Of a DNA stretch of 64,000 nucleotides, positions 1 through 6,779 are shown piece after piece. Position 1 is the first letter of the stretch. Each line of letters begins with the position of its first letter. Made by a program: the position numbers and the translations under genes. This DNA is from Haloflavibacter putidus (GTDB lineage: Bacteria > Bacteroidota > Bacteroidia > Flavobacteriales > Flavobacteriaceae): positions 1 through 64,000 of the forward strand of contig NZ_VIAR01000008.1 of the NCBI RefSeq assembly GCF_006546625.1, in the 5' to 3' direction. The notes under the pieces were generated by a model. The model was not told the DNA's origin, made no database searches, and saw only the letters and a list, made by a program, of their open reading frames with translations.

Positions 1-26
1 ATACCGATAGTTTCTTTTGTTTCCAT
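1..26 (-). CDS. 5' end of a minus-strand gene (truncated by window)
   Basis: An ATG at 26-24 on the minus strand opens a frame reading METKETIG that runs off the window. Eight codons cannot identify the product. The upstream region holds a Phe-rich leader peptide and a terminator-like hairpin reading in the same direction. By analogy with known amino-acid attenuators, the gene may therefore belong to phenylalanine biosynthesis or use (pheA, aroF or pheS type). That is inference from context only. Confidence 0.45.
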
Positions 27-109
27 AATTTAGTGGTTTTAAATGGTTGCTTTGACTAACACCTTTACTAGGTAAATTGCTAAAATTCTATTTGGTCCTT
101 GCAACCAGG

Positions 110-187
110 TTAATAAAGAACGGGGACTAATACGGGACTAAGGCCATTAGCCTAGAGGCTTCGGAAGTTCACCCCGTTCTTTTTTTG
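110..187 (-). terminator. Leader terminator / candidate attenuator hairpin
   Basis: On the minus strand AGAACGGGG (180-172) pairs perfectly with CCCCGTTCT (125-117). It is preceded by an A-run and followed by the U-rich stretch TTTATTAA. The roughly 46-nt interior holds smaller helices (GGCC and GCCT arms near 141-160) that could form alternatives. The hairpin sits about 30 nt after the stop of a Phe-rich leader ORF and about 85 nt before the next minus-strand start, the usual order leader peptide, terminator, structural gene. The plus strand is also followed by a T-run, so bidirectional use is possible. Confidence 0.5.
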
Positions 188-209
188 TTTATCAACAAAT
201 TTAGACTTA

Positions 210-254
210 TCAACAAAGAAAAAAAGAAGCAAAAAAAGAAATTTTCATCATCAT
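210..254 (-). CDS. Phe-rich leader peptide (candidate)
   Basis: A 14-codon ORF on the minus strand reads MMMKISFFASFFLC and then TGA. It has two Phe-Phe pairs, all TTT codons, close to the stop. This resembles enterobacterial pheL and pheM leaders, which have runs of Phe before a terminator. The purine stretch AAAAAGGATGA lies just upstream. The three successive ATGs leave the exact start open. It is followed by the terminator hairpin at 110-187. The function, attenuation by charged tRNA-Phe, is inferred. An AT-rich chance ORF is the alternative, because TTT is common in this genome. Confidence 0.45.
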   Translation of the reverse strand: MMMKISFFASFFLC

Positions 255-294
255 TATCATCCTTTTTAAAATAAGTAAATTTATGTATTGCAAA

Positions 295-613
295 CCTAAA
301 GGACGCTTCGGGATTTGTCAATGAAAAAAATGAACAAACAAATTTTATTGAAAATAACTATTGTTGATTTTAAGTGCAAGTTTTTTTAATCGGGCAGTAA
401 TCTATTTAAGTATAATTTCTAAATGGTAAAAACGGTATTGTTTTCAATAAAGAAGAATCAATTTTTCTAAACTAAGGATATATTTGCCTCTTTGCTAACT
501 AATGAGCGATCCAATTTAAGGGAATTCAATTAGTATATACTATATTGTAAGAGTCCACATTCAAAAAAACAATATTTTTATCTTAAAATAAATATAATAA
601 TTTGCTTTCTTTT
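295..613. other. AT-rich intergenic region
   Basis: No ORF with protein-like composition is seen. A short Lys/Asn-rich reading from about 320 on the plus strand looks like noise. The box TATATTTG at 479-486 matches the Bacteroidetes -7 element, but no TTG lies at the right distance. Confidence 0.4.
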
Positions 614-616
614 TTG

Positions 617-647
617 TTGTAGGGTAGAAGTATAATGAATACTTTTG
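617..647 (+). promoter_or_regulatory. Bacteroidetes-type promoter
   Basis: TTG at 617-619 is followed after 20 nt by TACTTTTG at 640-647. This matches the TTG-N19/20-TAnnTTTG housekeeping consensus of this phylum. It would start transcription about 30 nt before the TTG codon at 686. Confidence 0.5.
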
Positions 648-685
648 CAAAAGTTTTACAGATGGAATTATAGAAATTATATCCT

Positions 686-1945
686 TTGAAAAAAACGCAC
701 AACCTAATATTACTACTCCTAATGTCTCTAGCATTCTATGCTTGCAAAGACGATAAAAAGGAGCCGAAACAAATCACCAAAGCGGAGATAGAAAAACCGG
801 CTCCAATCCGCAAAGAATACGGCTTCACGTTAAACCAATACGATATTGTTAAAGATACGGTTAGGCCCGGAGATTTTTTTGGTGGTATTATGGATACCAA
901 TGGCGTTTCTCCCGCCCAAGTTTATAAAATTGTACAAAAGGTAAAAGATAGTTTTGATGTTGCCCGCCTTCGTGCCGGGAGACCTTATACTATTTTAAAA
1001 GAAAAAGATTCTGCCAAAAGTATAAAAGCTTTTATTTACGAAAACGACCGGGTAAATTATACTGTAATCAATTTAGAAGACTCTATCACTGCATACCGCG
1101 CCAAAAAACCCGTAACTATTAAGCGCAAAAAAGCTTCGGGTATTATAACATCTTCGCTTTCTGCGGCTATGGATAATGCCGGGTTAAGTATTTTATTGGC
1201 AGATAAACTGGCAGACATTTTTCAGTGGAAAGTAGATTTCTTTAAAATTCAAAAAGGAGACCGTTTTAAATTAATTTATAACGAAAAATATATCAACGAT
1301 ACGGTTTATGCCGGATTGGCCAATATAGAAGCAGCTGTTTTATCGCATTACGGCAACGATTATTATGCTTTTCAATACGGCAACGACAGTATTAGCGGTT
1401 TTCCCGAATATTATGATGATGAAGCAGAATCTTTACAAAGTTTCTTTTTAAAAGCTCCGTTAAAATTTAGCCGTATTTCTTCGCGTTATACTAAACGCCG
1501 CTTTCACCCCGTACAAAAAAGGTGGAAAGCGCACAAAGGAACAGATTATGCCGCACCCACGGGAACGCCAATTTGGTCTACTGCAGACGGCGTGGTAATA
1601 AAATCTAGTTACACGCGCGGAAACGGCAATTATGTAAAAGTAAGACATAGTGAAAAATATACAACGCAATATTTACACATGTCTAAACGCAATGCAAAAG
1701 TTGGACAACGCGTTAAACAAGGAGATATAATAGGTTTTGTAGGAAGTACCGGCTTGGCAACCGGTCCGCATGTTTGTTACAGGTTTTGGGTTTACGGAAG
1801 ACAAGTAGACCCGTATAAACAAAATTTACCTAGTTCTGAGCCTTTAAAAGAATCTTTAAAACCAGATTATTTTATGGCTATAGAACCTTTAAAGAAAGAA
1901 TTGGATAATATAAAGAGTATAGATAAAAAAGCTTTAGGCGTTTAG
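686..1945 (+). CDS. M23 family peptidoglycan endopeptidase, lipoprotein
   Basis: Predicted zinc metallopeptidase that cleaves peptidoglycan cross-links, anchored as a periplasmic lipoprotein. The TTG start is chosen because it gives a proper signal: two Lys, a hydrophobic run and the lipobox LAFYAC with Cys20. Residues 45-260 form an OapA/LysM-like N-terminal part. The M23 (LytM) fold spans about 265-390. Visible metal and catalytic residues are H283 and D287 in HKGTD, H331, and H362 in GPHVC. The last position of the usual HxH is Cys364 rather than His, so the third zinc ligand would be a Cys. This variant may be common in Bacteroidota homologues (from memory). The protein has 419 residues. 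A promoter lies at 617-647. Confidence 0.88.
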   Translation: MKKTHNLILLLLMSLAFYACKDDKKEPKQITKAEIEKPAPIRKEYGFTLNQYDIVKDTVRPGDFFGGIMDTNGVSPAQVYKIVQKVKDSFDVARLRAGRPYTILKEKDSAKSIKAFIYENDRVNYTVINLEDSITAYRAKKPVTIKRKKASGIITSSLSAAMDNAGLSILLADKLADIFQWKVDFFKIQKGDRFKLIYNEKYINDTVYAGLANIEAAVLSHYGNDYYAFQYGNDSISGFPEYYDDEAESLQSFFLKAPLKFSRISSRYTKRRFHPVQKRWKAHKGTDYAAPTGTPIWSTADGVVIKSSYTRGNGNYVKVRHSEKYTTQYLHMSKRNAKVGQRVKQGDIIGFVGSTGLATGPHVCYRFWVYGRQVDPYKQNLPSSEPLKESLKPDYFMAIEPLKKELDNIKSIDKKALGV

Positions 1946-2095
1946 TTCCTAAGGCTTTTTTTATAAAAACATTGTTCAGTAAATAAAAAGTAAAGAAATA
2001 ACTTAAACTTAATTTAATGTTTAGGTAAACAACAAACAGTAAAAAAATATTTTTTTTGCTGTGATAACCAAAAACAAATTTTAACAATTATTGAA

Positions 2096-4759
2096 ATGAA
2101 AAAAGCCTTTTTGATGATCTTGTTTTTAACAACAAGTTTCATTTATGCTCAAACTACTATTACCGGAACGGTAAAAGATGCCGATATGGGTACACCTTTA
2201 CCAGGTGCCAATGTAATGGTAAAAGGAACATCTGCTGGTACAACCACAGATTTTGACGGGAATTTCTCTTTAGAGGTAAACCAATTATCTGGAGAAATTG
2301 AGATAACTTATGTTGGCTTTAAAGCCAAAACAGTTGGCTATAGCGTACAGCAAAACCAAACACAAAATTTAGGCAGCATAGACTTAATGCCAGATGCAAG
2401 TGCTTTGGGGGAAATTGTTCTAGTAGGTCGTGGGGTAATAGATTTGGAAGATGATCGTAAAACTCCAATTGCCGTTTCTACCATTACTAAAGCTGAAATT
2501 CAGCAGCGGGCAGTGGGTAACGTAGAGTTTCCACAAATTATGAAAAATACGCCTTCTGTGTATGTTTCTAATGAGTCAGGAGGTTTTGGAGATTCTCAAA
2601 TGTACGTTCGTGGTTTTGATCAAACCAATACAGCTTTCTTGTTAAACGGGCAACCAATTAACGGGATGGAAGACGGTAAAATGTACTGGTCTAACTGGGC
2701 AGGTTTATCAGATATCGCTAATGCGGTGCAAGTACAAAGAGGTCTAGGTTCTTCTAAATTGGCTATTTCTTCTGTTGGTGGTACCATAAACATTGTTACC
2801 AAAGCAACCAACCGTTCAGAAGGTGGTTTTGCAAGATTTTTAGTAGGAAACGATAGCTACTTTAAAGGTACAGTTTCTTACGATACCGGTTTAAGCGAAA
2901 GCGGCTGGGGCTTTTCTTTCTTGTTAGATTACTGGCAAGCACACGCCAAATATGCAAAAGGTACCAGAGGCCAAGGGCAAAACTATTTCTTTTCTGTAGG
3001 GAAAAAAGCCGGCGATCACAACTTCAACTTCTTGTTGACCGGTGCGCCACAATGGCACGATCAAAACTTCTCTAAAGATCAAGAACTTTATGATAAATAC
3101 GGTATTAAATACAACAATAACTATGGTTATAACAACGGTGAGTATTTAAGCTTGCGTAGAAACTATTACCACAAACCGGTTATGAACTTAAACTGGGACT
3201 GGAATATTTCTGAAAAATCAGACTTATCTACCGTAGTATATGCTTCTTTTGGTAGAGGTGGTGGTACCGGCGATTACGGTAACGGTGTTCGTTACGTAGA
3301 TTATGCTCCCGCTCCAGAAAATCCGTTACAAGGCGGTGCCTACATTCCGTCTAACGGAGAAATAGATTGGACGTATATTCAAAATGTAGCTAACGCAGCC
3401 ATAGAGCCAGACGAAAACGGTAACCGTTATAGTAAAGGTTACGACGGTACGCTTTTAAGAGCTTCTGTAAATAACCACGCTTGGTATGGTTCTGTAATTA
3501 ACTACGAGTACGATACACTTAAAAACCTTACTTTCAACGTAGGTGCAGATGTACGTTTTTACGAAGGTACTCACTTTAGACAATTAACAGATTTATTAGG
3601 TCTAGATGGTCGTGTAGAAGAGTTTGGCGGAGATCCAAACCATACAGTAACCAGCACTTTTAATCCAGACCCTTGGGCTGCTTTGTTTAACTACGCAGAC
3701 GAAGACGAGCGTATAGATTACGATTACTCGGAAAATATTAACTACCAAGGTGGTTTTGGTCAAGTAGAATGGGCAAACGATGAATTTTCTGTATTTTTTC
3801 AAGGTGCAATTTCTAACCAATCTTACAAAAGAGAAGATAGGGGGAATTTTGAAGGTACCAAAGAATCTGAAACCGTTAACAAAACAGGCTACAACATAAA
3901 AGGTGGAGCTTCTTGGAGATTTGCAGAAGGCCACGCTTTTTATGTAAACTCCGGAAAATATTCTAGACAACCCTTTTTAGATAATGTATTCCCTTCTTAT
4001 AGCGATAATACAGAATTAGCAGAACCTGCCGTAGATAACGAAGAGATTGTTGGTTTAGAAGCAGGTTATAAATTTGAAATGAATAACCTTCAAGTTAACT
4101 TAAACGGTTATTATACCAAGTGGGAAAACAGGTTCCAAAATGTTGGTGGGGAGTACGACCCTAATCCAGATGGCGACGGTGTACCGGAATTTGATAATGT
4201 ATCTTTCTTATTTACAGATATCGCGCAACTACACAAAGGTTTAGAATTAGATGCGCAATACCGTATTACAGATGACTTGCGATTAAAAGGTTATGTAACT
4301 GTAGGCGATTGGGAATACGACGGTACTTCTCCGGTGCGTATAAGAGACAATAACAATTCAGAGTTTATTGATGAGATTAGCGCAGACCTATCAGGAACCA
4401 AAGTAGGTGGAGCTCCGCAATTTACAGGAGGTTTAGGTGTTAATTACGATGTGATACCTAAAAAACTTAACTTTGATTTAAACTGGAATTACTACGGAGA
4501 GCTTTACGGAATTGTAGACGTAGAAGATGTTGCAGAATCTACTTTAGAAGACGAAACTTACCAATCTGAAAAGTTAAGCCCATATTCTTTATTTGATTTA
4601 GGCGCTGCTTATAACTTTAACTTTGGTGATAACCGAATTCAAGTTGTAGGTAACGTATACAACCTTTTAGACTATGAATATGTTGGTCAAAAAGATAACT
4701 ACGGTTATTACTACGGTAATGGTCTAACTTGGAACTTAGCTGTGAAATACCAGTTCTAA
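2096..4759 (+). CDS. TonB-dependent receptor with carboxypeptidase-like domain
   Basis: Outer-membrane active transporter of 887 residues. A signal peptide ends near Ala-Gln at residue 19. It is followed by a CarboxypepD_reg-like beta domain (about 20-105, GTVKDADMGTPLPGANV type), a plug (about 120-235, containing QMYVRGFDQTN and GGTINIVT), and a 22-strand barrel. The barrel ends in KYQF, the terminal Phe typical for BAM-inserted barrels. There is no SusD partner next to it. The ligand cannot be read from the sequence; the compact, SusD-less form suggests a siderophore, cofactor or metal complex. It is monocistronic, with a strong terminator at 4791-4819. Confidence 0.9.
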   Translation: MKKAFLMILFLTTSFIYAQTTITGTVKDADMGTPLPGANVMVKGTSAGTTTDFDGNFSLEVNQLSGEIEITYVGFKAKTVGYSVQQNQTQNLGSIDLMPDASALGEIVLVGRGVIDLEDDRKTPIAVSTITKAEIQQRAVGNVEFPQIMKNTPSVYVSNESGGFGDSQMYVRGFDQTNTAFLLNGQPINGMEDGKMYWSNWAGLSDIANAVQVQRGLGSSKLAISSVGGTINIVTKATNRSEGGFARFLVGNDSYFKGTVSYDTGLSESGWGFSFLLDYWQAHAKYAKGTRGQGQNYFFSVGKKAGDHNFNFLLTGAPQWHDQNFSKDQELYDKYGIKYNNNYGYNNGEYLSLRRNYYHKPVMNLNWDWNISEKSDLSTVVYASFGRGGGTGDYGNGVRYVDYAPAPENPLQGGAYIPSNGEIDWTYIQNVANAAIEPDENGNRYSKGYDGTLLRASVNNHAWYGSVINYEYDTLKNLTFNVGADVRFYEGTHFRQLTDLLGLDGRVEEFGGDPNHTVTSTFNPDPWAALFNYADEDERIDYDYSENINYQGGFGQVEWANDEFSVFFQGAISNQSYKREDRGNFEGTKESETVNKTGYNIKGGASWRFAEGHAFYVNSGKYSRQPFLDNVFPSYSDNTELAEPAVDNEEIVGLEAGYKFEMNNLQVNLNGYYTKWENRFQNVGGEYDPNPDGDGVPEFDNVSFLFTDIAQLHKGLELDAQYRITDDLRLKGYVTVGDWEYDGTSPVRIRDNNNSEFIDEISADLSGTKVGGAPQFTGGLGVNYDVIPKKLNFDLNWNYYGELYGIVDVEDVAESTLEDETYQSEKLSPYSLFDLGAAYNFNFGDNRIQVVGNVYNLLDYEYVGQKDNYGYYYGNGLTWNLAVKYQF

Positions 4760-4790
4760 GCACTATAGTTTATTAATTAAGCCAAAAAAA

Positions 4791-4819
4791 GTCGCTACCA
4801 TTTAGGTAGCGACTTTTTG
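4791..4819 (+). terminator. Intrinsic terminator
   Basis: GTCGCTACC (4791-4799) pairs with GGTAGCGAC (4805-4813) across a 5-nt loop. An A-run precedes it and five Ts follow. It ends the TonB receptor transcript. Confidence 0.85.
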
Positions 4820-4855
4820 TTTTAAAAAAGGTATCTTTGCGCAAAAACTAATATT

Positions 4856-5296
4856 ATGTATACAGCATTTCTTCACTTACATTCTTTTTGGGCCTATTTG
4901 GTATTGTTACTTATAATTTTGGCAACCTTTAATGCTATATTTGGTTGGGCCGGTAAACGCTCTTATGCACCAAAAGATTTTAGAATCTCCTTGTTTGCTT
5001 TAATCGCAACACATATTCAGCTATTATTGGGTTTAATTTTATTCTTTGTTTCTCCGCAAGTAAGATGGTTTTCGGGAAATGTAGATATGGGAAGCATAAT
5101 GAGCAATCCTACTTTACGCTTATACAATGTAGAACATCCGTTGTTAATGATTGTTGCAGTTATCTTAATAACAATTGGATACTCGCGTCATAAAAAGAAA
5201 TTAGCTTCAAATCCTAAGTTTAAAAGCTTAAGTATTTTTTATAGCCTTGCGTTACTAGCTACATTAGCAATGATTCCGTGGGCGGCTTGGTTGTAA
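4856..5296 (+). CDS. Four-helix integral membrane protein
   Basis: A 146-residue protein with four hydrophobic segments (about 10-30, 45-65, 95-115, 125-145). His residues sit at helix ends (HLHS near the N-terminus, ATHIQ, VEHPL, SRHKK). Flavobacterial proteins of this type are often labelled cytochrome b-like. The paired histidines would fit haem binding, but no diagnostic motif confirms it. The -7 box TATCTTTG lies at 4832-4839, 17 nt before the start. It is a stand-alone gene between two terminators. Function unknown. Confidence 0.65.
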   Translation: MYTAFLHLHSFWAYLVLLLIILATFNAIFGWAGKRSYAPKDFRISLFALIATHIQLLLGLILFFVSPQVRWFSGNVDMGSIMSNPTLRLYNVEHPLLMIVAVILITIGYSRHKKKLASNPKFKSLSIFYSLALLATLAMIPWAAWL

Positions 5297-5323
5297 AACC
5301 ATCTGTAAATAAAAACAAAAAAA

Positions 5324-5348
5324 GGGAGCAATTTTGCTTCCTTTTTTG
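5324..5348 (+). terminator. Intrinsic terminator
   Basis: GGGAGCAA (5324-5331) pairs with TTGCTTCC (5335-5342, one G-T pair), flanked by an A-run and a T-run. It probably works in both directions. Confidence 0.75.
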
Positions 5349-5500
5349 TTTTTATATCTACTATGAAATCTGTTTTACCATAAGGTTCCCAAAACAAAAG
5401 AATTTAATTTTTGAACTGAAAAAAGGTTATTCCTATTGAAGAAATGGTGAATTTTTTTTGTCTTTGAACAGACTTACTTTTTTGGGCGATATAAAATATA

Positions 5501-5567
5501 ACGGCTAATTTAAAGCTTCCGCTGAAGCGTGACAATCACACTGCGAAAAACAGTTTAAATTAGCCGT
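5501..5567 (-). repeat. 14-bp inverted repeat downstream of the nuclease gene
   Basis: ACGGCTAATTTAAA (5501-5514) and TTTAAATTAGCCGT (5554-5567) are exact inverse complements, 39 nt apart. A smaller palindrome, GCTTCCGCTGAAGC, lies inside at 5515-5528. The element sits 30 nt past the stop of the minus-strand nuclease gene, so it may end or stabilise that mRNA. It lacks a clean U-tract. The inner palindrome recurs in perfect form at 11241-11254. The rest of 5349-5596 shows nothing else. Confidence 0.6.
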
Positions 5568-5596
5568 CTTGGCTGTTAGATTTATAAACCTAAATT

Positions 5597-6658
5597 TTAA
5601 TTTACCTCTTTAATCACGTAAATGTAAACCGGAAAGTGGTCGCTATAACCGCCTGTAAAACCGCCGCCACTAAAACTTCTAAAAGGATAACCTTTATACT
5701 TACCGCGAGGATTAACCAAATAATTTGGGTTAAAAACACCGGCTTTATAATATTGATAAGTGCTGTAATCTTCTTTTAAGAAAGCTTGAGAAATAATTAT
5801 TTGGTCAAATAAATCCCAACTGTCGCGATAAGCTATTGTGCCAATACCTTGCTTTTTCTGCATATTTTCCATAGGGTTATACAATTCTTTTACTTTGGTA
5901 TCTTCTTTTTCGGCTTTTGCGCCCAACACTTCTTTAATGCTTGTGTTATAAGGACCATCATTAAAATCTCCCATTGTAACAATCTTAGAATAAGGATCTA
6001 TAGCCATTAAAGAATCTATAATTTTTACATTAAGAGCAGCAGCTTTTTCACGTTTAGAACGGCTAGCAGCCTCGCCACCACTTCTAGAAGGCCAGTGGTT
6101 TACAATAAAATGCATTTCATCGCCGTCTAAAAGTCCGCTAACCAAGAGTTGATCTCTGGTGTGGTCTCTTTTTTCGGGATTGTTTTTACGGAAAAGTTTT
6201 AACGTGTGCGAAGAAACAGATTTTGGTTTAAAAACATCTTTACGGTAAAGCAGCGCAACGTCTATACCACGCTCGTCTGGAGAATCTTCGTGAATAATAC
6301 CATAATTCTTGTCGCGCAAAACCGGTTCGTTTACTAAGTCTTCCAGCACTTTACGGTTTTCTACCTCGGCCACGCCAATAATTGCGGGAGCGTTCTTGGT
6401 AACATCTGCACCAATTTCGGCAATTACCTTGGCCATGTTTTTTAATTTCTTAGGGTAAACCTCTTCGCGCAAAGCCGCAGACATTTCCATCATTGGGCTT
6501 GCCTCGTCATATTTGGTAGGATCGTTTTCCGTATCAAAAAGGTTTTCTACATTATAAAAAGCAATGGTGTTTACTTTATAGGTTTTTTTACTTTGAGCAA
6601 AACTTAGAGAAGTAATGCAAATAAAAATTAATAATAAGGTGGTGTTTAGTTTATTCAT
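5597..6658 (-). CDS. Secreted endonuclease/exonuclease/phosphatase (EEP) family protein
   Basis: Exported metal-dependent phosphodiesterase or nuclease of 353 residues. The signal peptide ends in SLSFAQ (residue 22). EEP motifs in order: YNVENLFD (Asn for metal), GVAEVENR (metal Glu), RGIDVALLYR, FIVNHWPSR (catalytic His), GDFNDGP (Asp/Asn) and a final SDHFPVY (Asp-His pair). All expected catalytic positions are present. It is transcribed divergently from a TonB receptor and DUF5689 lipoprotein pair. This layout suggests extracellular or periplasmic breakdown of nucleic acid or phosphodiesters coupled to uptake. Substrate not determined. Confidence 0.88.
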   Translation of the reverse strand: MNKLNTTLLLIFICITSLSFAQSKKTYKVNTIAFYNVENLFDTENDPTKYDEASPMMEMSAALREEVYPKKLKNMAKVIAEIGADVTKNAPAIIGVAEVENRKVLEDLVNEPVLRDKNYGIIHEDSPDERGIDVALLYRKDVFKPKSVSSHTLKLFRKNNPEKRDHTRDQLLVSGLLDGDEMHFIVNHWPSRSGGEAASRSKREKAAALNVKIIDSLMAIDPYSKIVTMGDFNDGPYNTSIKEVLGAKAEKEDTKVKELYNPMENMQKKQGIGTIAYRDSWDLFDQIIISQAFLKEDYSTYQYYKAGVFNPNYLVNPRGKYKGYPFRSFSGGGFTGGYSDHFPVYIYVIKEVN

Positions 6659-6779
6659 CTTTTTTATGATATGTTAAATAAAGTTTAAAACAAATGCTAC
6701 GCCAAAAGTAATTATTGTAGAGAAATAATGTAACTTTGCGGGCGGAAATTTAATTTTTCTTAACTCAAATTAAGTAGTA

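Noticed and set aside
43-75. Plus-strand mini-ORF MVALTNTFTR as a threonine leader peptide
   Set aside because: No structural gene follows in that direction for over 600 nt, and the hairpin after it is better explained as the attenuator of the minus-strand gene.
243-272. Plus-strand reading FHHHYHPF as a histidine leader
   Set aside because: There is no start codon in frame upstream and no his gene follows. It is the antisense of the ATG-rich start of the Phe leader.
3602-3970. Long antisense ORFs inside TonB receptor and other genes (for example 3602-3970 minus, 19847-20332 minus, 47350-47718 minus)
   Set aside because: They lie wholly inside well-supported genes on the other strand and have shadow-type composition.
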